Shown: piece after piece, positions 22,620 through 30,666 of the stretch | Layout of the letters: every line of letters begins with the position of its first letter | Numbering within the stretch: the first letter of the stretch is position 1 | Source of the DNA: Brucella pituitosa | Lineage (GTDB): Bacteria; Pseudomonadota; Alphaproteobacteria; Rhizobiales; Rhizobiaceae | Length of the DNA: 64,000 bases | Reading direction: 5' to 3' | Assembly: GCF_003049685.1 (NCBI RefSeq) | Contig: NZ_PYSY02000001.1 | Coordinates: 1,674,001 to 1,738,000 of the forward strand | Position numbers and translations under genes: made by a program | Notes under the pieces: model-generated | The model's database searches: none | What the model was told of the DNA's origin: nothing | Seen by the model: the letters and a program-made list of their open reading frames with translations, nothing else

Positions 22620-22636
22620 TTGCAAATAATTCGCAA
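22620..22636 (+). promoter_or_regulatory. Probable Mur (manganese-responsive Fur-family) operator of mntH
   Basis: TTGCAAATAATTCGCAA is an imperfect palindrome that fits the MRS sequence bound by alphaproteobacterial Mur at mntH and sitA promoters. It ends 22 bp before the first possible mntH ATG, so an operator overlapping the promoter favours one of the later ATGs. Sequence is seen; Mur binding is inferred from the family. Confidence 0.65.
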
Positions 22637-22658
22637 TTGCATTTTGAAAGCTTAACGC

Positions 22659-24041
22659 ATGGCATTTAAGATGGCCCCTCGGGCGAGCACGCCCCCCGCA
22701 AAGCATGACGTTACATTTGAAGGCTGGCGTCGGGATCGGGGCGAAGCGTCCATGTCAGACGTCCACCGGTCAATCCGGGTCAGCCGATCCGGTTCTAAAC
22801 TTCGCCGCGCGACGGCTTTTTTCGGCCCCGGCTATCTGGTCGCCGTTGGCTATATGGACCCCGGCAACTGGGCAACATCGCTCGCTGGCGGTTCCCGCTT
22901 CGGCTACATGTTGCTGTCGGTCGTACTTATTTCAAATCTCATGGCCGTCCTTTTACAGGCGCTCTGTACTCGTCTTGCCGTTGCGACGGGTCGCGATCTC
23001 GCGCAAGCCTGCCGGGATGCCTATCCGCGTTTCCTTGCCTGGCCTTTGTGGCTCTTGGCAGAGCTTGCCATTTGCGCGACAGACCTGGCTGAAGTTATCG
23101 GTACGGCAATCGGCCTTAATCTTCTTTTCGGCATTCCGCTTGAAATCGGCGTCATCATTACCGCAGCCGATGTACTCCTCGTTCTCTATTTACAGAACAA
23201 GGGTTTTCGCCGCGTCGAAGCGCTCATCATCACGCTGTTAGGCGTAATTGCCCTCTGCTTCCTGATCCAGATTTTGATGGCAGAACCCAAATGGGGCGAA
23301 GTAATCCGTGGCTTTGCACCAACGACAGAAATTCTCCGCAATCCGGATATGCTTTATATAGCGTTGGGTATTATCGGCGCGACGGTGATGCCGCATAATC
23401 TCTACCTGCACTCAGGCATCATACAGACCCGCGACTATGGTCACACTCTGCCGGAAAAACGCGAAGCGATCCGCTTTGCAACGCTCGACTCCACCATTGC
23501 CCTCACCTTTGCATTGCTGGTCAATGCTTCAATCCTAATCCTCGCCGCAGCGAGCTTCAATGCGACTGGCAATACCGGGGTAGAGGATCTCGACAAAGCG
23601 CATGCTTTGCTCAATCCCCTGCTCGGTTCCGCTCTTGCCCCAACACTCTTTGCAATTGCGCTTCTGTGCTGTGGACTCAATTCGACCATAACGGCGACCA
23701 TGGCTGGTCAGATCGTGATGGAAGGCTTTATCGATATCAAACTGAAACCCTGGTTGCGTCGCGCAATCACCCGCTTCGTCGCTATCGTGCCAGCGGCCAT
23801 AGTTACGATCATGTATGGCTCGCAGGGAACGACCGAACTTCTGATCCTGTCGCAGGTGGTGCTTAGTCTTCAGCTACCCTTTGCCATCATCCCGCTCGTG
23901 ATGTTTACGGCAGAAAAGAAAAAGATGGGTGCTCTGGTGGCGCCGCGCTGGGTAACAATCCTTGCAGCAATCACCGCCGCCATCATCGTCGTGTTGAACA
24001 TGAAACTCATCTACGACTTCTTCACAGGCGTACCGATTTGA
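22659..24041 (+). CDS. mntH: Manganese transport protein MntH (Nramp family)
   Basis: Proton-coupled Mn(II)/divalent metal importer of the inner membrane. The Nramp metal-binding DPGN lies in [11 protein letters not shown], and the second conserved site MPHNLYLHS lies in the sixth helix; about eleven hydrophobic segments are visible. The longest frame gives 460 residues. ATGs at 22671 and 22752 (MSDVHRSI) are alternatives; the last fits the operator position and the family N-terminus better. The gene ends in a terminator and is divergent from rsmH. Confidence 0.94.
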   Translation: MAFKMAPRASTPPAKHDVTFEGWRRDRGEASMSDVHRSIRVSRSGSKLRRATAFFGPGYLVAVGYMDPGNWATSLAGGSRFGYMLLSVVLISNLMAVLLQALCTRLAVATGRDLAQACRDAYPRFLAWPLWLLAELAICATDLAEVIGTAIGLNLLFGIPLEIGVIITAADVLLVLYLQNKGFRRVEALIITLLGVIALCFLIQILMAEPKWGEVIRGFAPTTEILRNPDMLYIALGIIGATVMPHNLYLHSGIIQTRDYGHTLPEKREAIRFATLDSTIALTFALLVNASILILAAASFNATGNTGVEDLDKAHALLNPLLGSALAPTLFAIALLCCGLNSTITATMAGQIVMEGFIDIKLKPWLRRAITRFVAIVPAAIVTIMYGSQGTTELLILSQVVLSLQLPFAIIPLVMFTAEKKKMGALVAPRWVTILAAITAAIIVVLNMKLIYDFFTGVPI

Positions 24042-24049
24042 GACGGCAC

Positions 24050-24083
24050 AGCGGCTTTCCAACACGGAAAGCCGCTGTTTTTT
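24050..24083 (+). terminator. Terminator of mntH
   Basis: AGCGGCTTTCC and GGAAAGCCGCT form an 11-bp stem with a 5-base loop, followed by GTTTTTTA. It touches the stop codon of the convergent SDR gene. Confidence 0.88.
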
Positions 24084-24831
24084 ATTTGACCGCTGAATTG
24101 CCACCATCAGCGTAAAGCGCTGAACCAGAAACAAAACTCGCCATTGGCCCTGCAAGAAAGAGTGCGGCTTGGGCAATTTCTTCAGGCTGCGCAATCCGCT
24201 TCATTGCATGGAGGCCCGCCGCCCACTCTTTCTGAGCGTCACCGCCTGCCATTGGCGTATCGACACCGCCCGGCAGAAGCGCGTTGGCCCGAATGCCTCG
24301 CGATCCGTAGTCCGCGGTAATGCCTTTGACCAACCCCATCAACCCAGCTTTCGATGCGCCATAGAGCGACATTCCCGGAATACCGACACTGGTGCCGACA
24401 AAGGTTGACGTGAAAATGATCGAACCGCCGCCAGACCTGAGCATCGATGGTATCTGCAACTTCGTGCCAAGAAAGGCCGATGTCAGATTGCCGGCAATCG
24501 CATTGTTCCAGTCATCAAGATTTGCCTCAGTTAATGGGACGAGCGGACCAACAGTGCCCGCATTGTTGAAAGCAATATCAAGGCGACCAAATTCGCTTTG
24601 AGCAGCGGCCACCAGTCTTTCATGTGTCTCCATCTGAGAGACATCCCCAGCCACACAATGGGCCTGCCCGCCAAGTTCTCTGATATTCTGTGCTACTTGC
24701 TCAAGCCCGGCCTCATTGCGGGCATTCAACACAACTGCAGCACCTTCCGAAGCAAACAACAGTGCCGTAGCACGACCTATTCCCGATGATGCGCCAGTGA
24801 TGATTGCGACTTTATCTTTTAAGCTCGACAT
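24082..24831 (-). CDS. SDR-family oxidoreductase
   Basis: Short-chain dehydrogenase/reductase of the classical type, substrate unknown. The cofactor motif TGASSGIGRATALLF (TGxxxGxG) is near residue 13, NNAG near 90, and the catalytic YGASK (YxxxK) near 157. Length is 249 residues, normal. ATG 24831 (MSSLKDKVAI) has a perfect AGGAGG 6 bp upstream, so the longer frame to 24861 is not the real start. It lies between mntH and rnpB, with no neighbour that suggests a pathway. Confidence 0.88.
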   Translation of the reverse strand: MSSLKDKVAIITGASSGIGRATALLFASEGAAVVLNARNEAGLEQVAQNIRELGGQAHCVAGDVSQMETHERLVAAAQSEFGRLDIAFNNAGTVGPLVPLTEANLDDWNNAIAGNLTSAFLGTKLQIPSMLRSGGGSIIFTSTFVGTSVGIPGMSLYGASKAGLMGLVKGITADYGSRGIRANALLPGGVDTPMAGGDAQKEWAAGLHAMKRIAQPEEIAQAALFLAGPMASFVSGSALYADGGNSAVK

Positions 24832-24942
24832 GGAAACCTCCTTGGTTGGGAGGTTTCGCAATAGATGTGCAATCAGATCACAACTATCCGTTTCCTGCGT
24901 TCAAAGGGAAATATCGGTTAGCCATTACGGAGAGTAAAAAAT

Positions 24943-25367
24943 GTCAGTCGGTCTGTAAGCCGGGTTCTGTATGGCCGGACTTGCGTCCAACGTGGCAGCC
25001 ATTCATCTGGGACGGATGTCGCCACCCGCCTCTTGCAACCCACCCGGACGGCTGATCCGGAAATTGATTATCAGCTCTTTCGGGCTGATGCGCCGTCCCT
25101 ATTCGGTTTTGCTCCCAGTGGGGTTTACCGTGCCGCCTGTGTTGCCACCGGCGCGGTGGGCTCTTACCCCAACCTTTCACCCTTACCCCGTCATCCCTGC
25201 CGCTTCTTGAAAGCGGTACGGAAGACGGGGCGGTCTACTTTCTGTGGCACTATCCCTGGGGTCACCCCCGCCGGGCGTTACCCGGCACCGTATTTCCATG
25301 GAGCCCGGACTTTCCTCACCTGCCGCCTTTCGGCATATGACAAGCGCGGCTGCCCGACCGACTGACG
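24943..25367 (-). ncRNA. rnpB: RNase P RNA (bacterial class A)
   Basis: Catalytic RNA of RNase P, which removes the 5' leader of tRNA precursors. On the minus strand the 5' end GTCAGTCGGTC pairs with the 3' end GACCGACTGAC to form helix P1. Conserved core segments are present: GAGGAAAGTCCGGGCTCC near the 5' end, ACAGAAAGTAGACCGCC, and the 3' ACCCGGCTTACAGACC. The gene is about 425 nt, typical of alphaproteobacteria. Exact ends are estimated from P1 pairing. Many Rhizobiales carry it in the same neighbourhood, between a muramidase/amidase block and the dcw cluster. Confidence 0.95.
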
Positions 25368-25379
25368 GCGCGTATATAG

Positions 25380-25411
25380 CATGATCGCGGAAAGTGGGAA
25401 CCGGGTTTCGA
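25380..25411 (-). repeat. Remnant of a dispersed palindromic repeat in the rnpB promoter
   Basis: The minus-strand sequence CGAAACCCGGTTCCCACTTT continues to GATCATGC and closely matches the element at 28765-28816 (CGAAAACCGGTTCCCACTTT). It ends directly before TATATA at about 25374-25379, a likely -10 box for rnpB. Only one arm of the element remains. Confidence 0.6.
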
Positions 25412-25430
25412 AAAAAACTATACACAACAG

Positions 25431-25462
25431 AAAAGCCGGCAGCGAAACCGCTACCGGCTTTT
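25431..25462 (-). terminator. Terminator after the lytic transglycosylase gene
   Basis: AAAAGCCGGTAGCG and CGCTGCCGGCTTTT form a long stem with a T-rich 3' side on the minus strand. It lies 54 bp past the stop of the gene at 25516-26190, between it and rnpB. Confidence 0.85.
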
Positions 25463-25515
25463 CGTTCACATCATCGACCTGAAACACTACGCGGCCGACA
25501 AGGCGAATCTGAATA

Positions 25516-26190
25516 TTAAAATCCGGCCATATAGGACTTAACCGAGCTGCAATATTTTGCAGAGGTTGGGTTCATGCGCTTTGCGCCATGACCGGCATTG
25601 TATTTGAGGATCGTGCCGCAGGTGCTGCCGCCACCGAGCTTCTGTGCCTGAGCAAGATACTTCATACCGAACTGGATATTGGTCGATGGTTCATAGAGAC
25701 CCTTTGCCGAACCCGTGTAACCCAGACCGCGAGCCGTTGAGAGCTTGATCTGCATCAGGCCAATTTCACCGGCAGCACCCCGAACGTTTGGCTGGAAATT
25801 GCTTTCGTGACGAACAACGGCATGAGCCAGCGAAGACGATACGCCGTAAGTTGCTGCATAACGATTGATGATCTGGGAGTAGCCCTTGCCGCTCTGCACA
25901 GACTTTGAAGTCTCACCACGCGCCTTGGAACGCTTTGCACTTTTAGCTGTTGGTGCAGCACGCTTGGTGATGACCGAAACCTTCTTGGCAGTTTGTTTCT
26001 GTTCTGCCCGTGCGGCTGCGCGGGATGTCTTTTCAGACTTGTTGGCTTCAGCAGTCTTATTCTGTGCCCGTGCCTTGAGCAGGTCTGCGAGATTGGTTGG
26101 CTCATTAACAGGAGCACTCATCGCAGAATTAAGGCCAAAAGAACTCATGGCGCCAATGAGAGCGCATACAACAACAAATTTTATTTTCAT
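25516..26190 (-). CDS. Lytic transglycosylase, SLT domain (family 1)
   Basis: Secreted enzyme that cleaves MurNAc-GlcNAc bonds to form 1,6-anhydromuropeptides. A signal peptide (about residues 1-26, ending AMSA) is followed by a Lys/Ala-rich linker to about residue 100, then the SLT domain. The catalytic glutamate is E129 in VVRHESNFQP, and GLMQI follows at 144-148. YNAGHGAKRMNP near the end is the usual third motif. Two cysteines near the C-terminus may form a disulfide. Length is 224 residues; start ATG 26190. Confidence 0.9.
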   Translation of the reverse strand: MKIKFVVVCALIGAMSSFGLNSAMSAPVNEPTNLADLLKARAQNKTAEANKSEKTSRAAARAEQKQTAKKVSVITKRAAPTAKSAKRSKARGETSKSVQSGKGYSQIINRYAATYGVSSSLAHAVVRHESNFQPNVRGAAGEIGLMQIKLSTARGLGYTGSAKGLYEPSTNIQFGMKYLAQAQKLGGGSTCGTILKYNAGHGAKRMNPTSAKYCSSVKSYMAGF

Positions 26191-26511
26191 AACCTACCGT
26201 CTTGGATCGTTTTTATGGGGCATTGCTGGTCTTGGGGGCAGCAATGCCGTTTATTTATGATCCCGCTCGACAAGCATTTTTGCCCGCCCGTCACCGCTGG
26301 GAATGGCAGATCATTTGCTGGGGAAATGCAGCCGAAGATTGGTCGGGGAAGTAAAATAGTCTTACAGGTTGTAATAAACGCTGTCACATTTCGTGATGCG
26401 CGCCACAGTGGAAGAGAGCCACCACCTAAAGCTGTAATTGTTCTAATTTGATGAAATTATTATGGAAATATGAATGTAGGGCTCTGCTCGACCATACGGA
26501 GCCACGCGCGG
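26191..26511. other. Upstream region of the lytic transglycosylase gene
   Basis: About 320 bp with no gene. It contains, at 26354-26379, a 26-base segment that recurs at 29226-29251 with only four differences, including the inverted repeat TTAC-N5-GTAA. Confidence 0.5.
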
Positions 26512-27318
26512 TCAAGCGGTAACATTTTGCAACGAAAAAATCAGCCTGTAGAGGGTATCTATAGTAGATACGTCGGCTACACCGTCCACATTTTGTGTCC
26601 GAAAATGTCGCTGAAAGGCCTTAATCACGGTTTGTGTGGCCTCATCGAACACGCCATTGATCTCGATTTTATAGCCATAAAGGGCAAGCATGGACTGCAA
26701 AGCCTCCACTGGCTGGCCCTGTTCACCACGCGCGAGGAAGCGTCCGCCGCGGATCGGCGTTGGTTCGATATAGTGTCCAATGCCTGCCTGGTGCAGTTTC
26801 TTCCATGGGAAGTTGTGCCCGGGATCAGTCTTGCGCTCCGGCGCGATGTCGGAATGCGCAAGAACGTTTTCCGGTCGAATTTCGTAGCGCCCGCATATGC
26901 TGCGACACAGATCGATAACGGATTCAATCTGACGGTCTGCGAATGGCGGATAGTTTTCCAGATTGCCAGGATTAACGATCTCAATGCCGATGGAGGCCGA
27001 ATTGATATCGGTCTCGCCCTTCCAGAAGCTTTGGCCTGCGTGCCATGCGCGTGCCTTTTCAGACACCATCTGTACCACACGTCCATCTTCGTGAACGAGA
27101 TAATGAGCAGAAACTTCCCGCTCGGGCGACTTAAGCACGTCCAAAGCTTCTTCAGCCGTTGCAAGCCCTGTATAATGCAGAATGAGATAGGTCGGCGTCT
27201 TGCCATCGCGACGCGGACCAAAATTTGGTGACGCATCCAGCGAAGCGGTCGGATAATCGGGCGCTTCCAACGAAAGTTCCGCTACCAATTCTTCCTGCGA
27301 AGCATCCACGCTGCTCAT
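26512..27318 (-). CDS. N-acetylmuramoyl-L-alanine amidase (AmiD type) with PG-binding domain
   Basis: Zn amidase (Amidase_2) that cuts between MurNAc and the stem peptide. The zinc-ligand blocks are YLILHYTGL near residue 44, ARAWHAGQSFW near 90 and HSDIAPERKTDPGHNFPW near 150. A C-terminal PG_binding_1 domain begins near VEALQSMLALYGYKIEI. No signal peptide is evident, so it may act on recycled or cytoplasmic anhydromuropeptides. ATG 27318 has GGAGG upstream and overlaps the upstream DnaJ-like gene by 4 bp; the pair is an operon. Length is 268 residues. Confidence 0.9.
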   Translation of the reverse strand: MSSVDASQEELVAELSLEAPDYPTASLDASPNFGPRRDGKTPTYLILHYTGLATAEEALDVLKSPEREVSAHYLVHEDGRVVQMVSEKARAWHAGQSFWKGETDINSASIGIEIVNPGNLENYPPFADRQIESVIDLCRSICGRYEIRPENVLAHSDIAPERKTDPGHNFPWKKLHQAGIGHYIEPTPIRGGRFLARGEQGQPVEALQSMLALYGYKIEINGVFDEATQTVIKAFQRHFRTQNVDGVADVSTIDTLYRLIFSLQNVTA

Positions 27319-28025
27319 GCGGCCTCCAATTGTTTTTCGACACTTGCCCAAGCCGCGTTGATGGCCGCAAGACGTGCATTCGCGATATTTATGAATTCCA
27401 GCGGAAGGCCTTCCGCATAAAGCCGATCCGGATGGTGTTCTTTCACCAATGAACGGTAGCGCTTGCGCGCGTCCTCAAAAGAAACGCCGCGCACCAGCCC
27501 GAGAATGGCGTAAGGATCGCCCTCACCGCGATTGACATGTCGCAATGCGATACGTTCGAAACTTTCCTCATCGAAACCGAAAATCTCGGCAACGCTCGAC
27601 AGGAAAGCCATTTCCTTATCGTGTACGTAGCCGTCAGCGGTTGCGATATGAAAGAGACCATCGAGAATATCTTCAAGCAGATGACAATTCTCATCGCCTT
27701 CCCGACATAGGCCAGCAAGCTGGCGCGCATAGCTCTCATAGCCCGCCACGTCCTGCTGAGCGAGATTATACAAGCGAACCACATGGGTATGCTCTTCTGG
27801 TGGCACTGAGAAAATGTTCTGGAATGCGCGAAACTCATCCTGTGTCACCACGCCATCGGCTTTGGCCATTTTGGCTGAAAGCGCAATCATCGCAATGGAG
27901 AACGCAACGCGCCTGCGCGTATCCGCATCGCCTTCAAAAACCGTACGCACAGCCTCGATAACGCTTGAAATAGCGTTCAGCGTGACGGAGGTGACAAACT
28001 CACCGATGCGGACCCAGATCGACAT
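27315..28025 (-). CDS. DjlA-like co-chaperone with TerB-like and C-terminal J domain
   Basis: An N-terminal TerB-like helical domain (about residues 30-160, with AKADGVVTQDEFRAFQ and IATADGYVHDKEMAFL) is joined to a C-terminal DnaJ domain carrying the HPD motif in VKEHHPDRLYAEG. J domains stimulate the ATPase of DnaK. The N-terminus (IWVRIGEFVTSVTLNAISSV) is only weakly hydrophobic, so membrane anchoring is uncertain. Length is 236 residues. It is coupled to the amidase gene by a 4-bp overlap, which many Rhizobiales keep; the functional link is unknown. Confidence 0.87.
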   Translation of the reverse strand: MSIWVRIGEFVTSVTLNAISSVIEAVRTVFEGDADTRRRVAFSIAMIALSAKMAKADGVVTQDEFRAFQNIFSVPPEEHTHVVRLYNLAQQDVAGYESYARQLAGLCREGDENCHLLEDILDGLFHIATADGYVHDKEMAFLSSVAEIFGFDEESFERIALRHVNRGEGDPYAILGLVRGVSFEDARKRYRSLVKEHHPDRLYAEGLPLEFINIANARLAAINAAWASVEKQLEAA

Positions 28026-28125
28026 GAATCGTTTCTATATAATTCTGGAAAGGCTGGAAACAGCAACCCGTTGCAATCGACGAAAAAACAATAATTTAGA
28101 AGAATATTGCTCTCTGTAGAGAGAA

Positions 28126-28566
28126 TTATTGCGCAGTCTGACGAGCCTCGAACGAACGCTGTGCGGCAGCGACTGCCGCCTCACCGGCGGCCTGAACCTG
28201 CTCAGCGCTTTGGCCCACAGACCTGGCTGCAGCCTCCGCATTGTTGCGTGCACGTTCGATGGCTGCTTTCTGCTCTTCTGGTGTCATAACACCGGAATTA
28301 TCCTGCAAAGCTTTGATCAGATCAGGCCCAGCCTGCTTGTCAGCGTCAGGCGCTGGAGCAGCTGTTGTTTGTTCTGGCTGAGTTGGAGCAGCAGCCTGTT
28401 CATCCTCCCCTCTGCCGCAAGCGGCAAGGGCAACAAGAACAACAGCGGAAATAAGAAACAGAAAATGACGGCTCATAACAAAAGCCATAACCGAAGAAAG
28501 CCTGCGTTTGAACATGGAAAACGCAGTTATATTGTCTTTATTGACGACCACTGCATAATTATCCAT
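28126..28566 (-). CDS. Small lipoprotein of unknown function
   Basis: A lipobox VALAAC is preceded by a hydrophobic stretch (FLFLISAVVLVALAA), then a low-complexity region of Ala, Pro, Gln and Thr and an Ala/Glu-rich helix (IERARNNAEAAARSVGQ). I recognise no family. The start is uncertain: ATG 28566 has AAGGAG 10 bp upstream but gives a 35-residue polar stretch before the signal peptide; ATG 28515 and ATG 28476 (MSRHFLFLI) give shorter, more usual signal peptides but lack a clear Shine-Dalgarno site. It precedes no obvious partner gene. Confidence 0.72.
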   Translation of the reverse strand: MDNYAVVVNKDNITAFSMFKRRLSSVMAFVMSRHFLFLISAVVLVALAACGRGEDEQAAAPTQPEQTTAAPAPDADKQAGPDLIKALQDNSGVMTPEEQKAAIERARNNAEAAARSVGQSAEQVQAAGEAAVAAAQRSFEARQTAQ

Positions 28567-28642
28567 CAACTTTGCTCCTTTCGGAGCAAATGGCGGCCCG
28601 CTGACCGGACCGCCATTCTTTTACCAGTAAGAAGCTCTGGCA

Positions 28643-28740
28643 TTAAAGCGCATCCCGAAAAGTGTGAAACGGTTTTCGGACAAGATGCGCGTGAAAACAA
28701 ATGACTAGAGCACCGATCTGATCCAATCAGATCAGTGCTC
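28643..28740 (+). repeat. Dispersed palindromic repeat, copy A
   Basis: Begins TTAAAGCGCATCCCGAAAAG. The first hairpin pairs GCGCATC with GATGCGC around CCGAAAA/TTTTCGG. The second is a near-perfect stem GAGCAC...CGATCTGAT / ATCAGATC...GTGCTC. About 98 bp, resembling RIME/Bru-RS elements of Rhizobiales in size and two-palindrome layout. Confidence 0.8.
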
Positions 28741-28764
28741 GAAAAACACGCTATCTGCAATTTT

Positions 28765-28816
28765 AAGCATGTCTTTATCCGAAAACCGGTTCCCACTTTT
28801 GGGAGACATGCCTTAG
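28765..28816 (-). repeat. Related short palindromic repeat (type 2)
   Basis: On the minus strand it runs CTAAGGCATGTCTCCCAAAA to GACATGC; GCATGTCT pairs with AGACATGC around a core (AACCGGTTTTCGG) shared with copy A. Its first bases CTAA contain the TAA stop codon of the lipoprotein gene at 28813-29031. Confidence 0.75.
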
Positions 28817-29031
28817 TTTGCAGGCGGTGAACCAGTCGTGCCTGGCGTCGAAGGCGCAGGTGCTGGTGTTGTCGGCGTCGTTGTATCGTTGTTTGAAGGG
28901 GCTGCTGGGGCAGCAGGCGCTTCAGGCGAGGGCGATGCCGGTGCCTTGCTGGCGTCGTTTGAATTGTCGCTGCAAGCTGCAAGCCCCAAAAACGATACGG
29001 CAGCAACCGAAGTAATCAAAAATTTCTTCAT
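28813..29031 (-). CDS. Small proline-rich lipoprotein
   Basis: A 72-residue lipoprotein: signal peptide MKKFLITSVAAVSFLGLAAC with lipobox LAAC (C20), then a mature part made almost only of Ala, Pro, Ser, Thr, Asn and Gly. AAGGAGAG precedes the ATG. No domain is recognisable; it could be a flexible outer membrane or periplasmic anchor peptide. The stop codon lies in the repeat at 28765-28816, so the C-terminus may have been set by that element. Confidence 0.78.
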   Translation of the reverse strand: MKKFLITSVAAVSFLGLAACSDNSNDASKAPASPSPEAPAAPAAPSNNDTTTPTTPAPAPSTPGTTGSPPAN

Positions 29032-29429
29032 GATGGCTCTCCTTCCCTAAAATCCAGCGTTGCGGGGATATAGCCAACGCTGCTTTGGTTTTCCGTGTAT
29101 GACCGTTCTGGCCGGTCAATCACCTTACGAAGACAGTCGTCACACCACTCTTTAGTCCCCGGTGATGCTTTTCGACGATGCCAACGTCACACCAGAAAAC
29201 GGCGAGGATGCGGAAAGGTTCTCTCAAATAGTCTTACGGCTGGTAACAAACCGCCATAATAACAAAGTTTTAACCATAGTTTGTCCCTGAAACAGCCGTC
29301 ACGCCCCTGTCACCGGCGAATGCTTAACTCTCCCAAACAAGGCTGGATTCGCCTTGGAACCTTCGCGCATCTTGCCCGAGATCATTCAGAACTTTCGGAG
29401 TGCGCTCAAAAAAATACGGGGAGCATGGA
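29032..29429. other. Divergent lipoprotein / btaA upstream region
   Basis: About 400 bp with no gene. It holds the 26-base segment at 29226-29251 shared with 26354-26379. Promoters for both flanking genes are expected here. Confidence 0.5.
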
Positions 29430-30665
29430 ATGACGGGCCCAAATGCCAACGGCACAATCCTCAAGCGCGCAGTCACACAAAACCATGCGCTTTCGCGCGA
29501 TGGCGTATCCGAAAGACTATTCGCCTGGCTCTTCAAAGGACTGGTCTATCCCCAGATATGGGAAGACCCCGAAGTGGATATGGCAGCCCTTGCCATTCAG
29601 CCCGGCCACCGCATCGTCACCATCGCTTCAGGCGGCTGTAATGCTCTTTCTTATCTGACGGCTGACCCGGCCTCGGTCGAGGCTGTTGATCTCAACAGCG
29701 CTCATGTTGCCTTCAACCGCCTGAAACTTGGCGCTTTGAAGCATCTGCCGGACTATGCCAGCTTCTATCGCTTCTATGGCAAGGCCGACGACAAGGCCAA
29801 TCTCGCAGCTTATCAACGCTTCATCCGTCCGCATCTTGATAGTGAAAGTCGTGCCTATTGGGAAAAGCGCAAATGGAGCGGCCGTCAACGTATCTCTATC
29901 TTCTCGAGGGATCTTTACCGCCACGGATTGCTGGGCGTCTTTATCGGCATGGGCCACCGCGTCGCTCGTCTTTATAGCATAGACCCACGTGACATCCTTA
30001 AAGCCCGCACGATGGAAGAACAGCGCACCTTCTTCGACACCGCCCTCGCCCCCTTGTTTGAAAAACGCATGGTGCGTTGGGCAACAGCACGCAAATCGTC
30101 TCTGTTTGGCCTCGGCATTCCACCTCAGCAATATGACGCACTGGCAACAGCCGGAAATGGCGACATGGCTTTTGTCCTGCGCGCCCGGCTTGAAAAGCTC
30201 GCCTGCGCCTTCCCCCTGACCGAAAACTATTTCGCGTGGCAGGCCTTTGGCCGTGGCTATAGCGGCGATGAAGAAACAGGCCCTCTGCCTCCCTATCTCT
30301 CAAGGGCAAATTTCGACACCGTTCGCGCTCGTGTTGATCGCATGACGGTGCGAAATGCCAACTACACAGAGTTTCTCAGCCAAAAGCCAGCCGGATCGGT
30401 AGACCGCTACATCTTGCTCGATGCACAGGACTGGATGAACGACGCCCAGCTCAATGCACTCTGGAGCGAAATCACCCGTACTGCTGCTGCGGGCGCGCGC
30501 GTTATCTTCCGCACAGCGGCAGAGCCAAGCCTATTGCCGAGCCGGGTTGATCCATCGATTCTTGAACACTGGCACTATCGTGAAGAAGAATCCCGCCTGC
30601 TGCATGATCGCGACCGCTCTTCTATCTATGGCGGCTTCCACCTCTATGTCTTGAAGGATGCGTGA
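29430..30665 (+). CDS. btaA: BtaA: SAM:diacylglycerol 3-amino-3-carboxypropyltransferase (DUF3419)
   Basis: First enzyme of betaine-lipid (DGTS) synthesis: moves the aminocarboxypropyl group of S-adenosylmethionine onto diacylglycerol. The family pattern YPQIWEDPEVDM near residue 40, then the SAM-site region IVTIASGGCNALSYL and AVDLNSAHVAFNRLKLGAL, identify BtaA. VDRYILLDAQDWM and VIFRTAAEPSLLPSRV follow near the end. ATG 29430 has GGGGAG upstream; a GTG 30 bp earlier is less likely. Length is 411 residues. The stop is followed at once by btaB. Confidence 0.9.
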   Translation: MTGPNANGTILKRAVTQNHALSRDGVSERLFAWLFKGLVYPQIWEDPEVDMAALAIQPGHRIVTIASGGCNALSYLTADPASVEAVDLNSAHVAFNRLKLGALKHLPDYASFYRFYGKADDKANLAAYQRFIRPHLDSESRAYWEKRKWSGRQRISIFSRDLYRHGLLGVFIGMGHRVARLYSIDPRDILKARTMEEQRTFFDTALAPLFEKRMVRWATARKSSLFGLGIPPQQYDALATAGNGDMAFVLRARLEKLACAFPLTENYFAWQAFGRGYSGDEETGPLPPYLSRANFDTVRARVDRMTVRNANYTEFLSQKPAGSVDRYILLDAQDWMNDAQLNALWSEITRTAAAGARVIFRTAAEPSLLPSRVDPSILEHWHYREEESRLLHDRDRSSIYGGFHLYVLKDA

Positions 30666-30666
30666 T

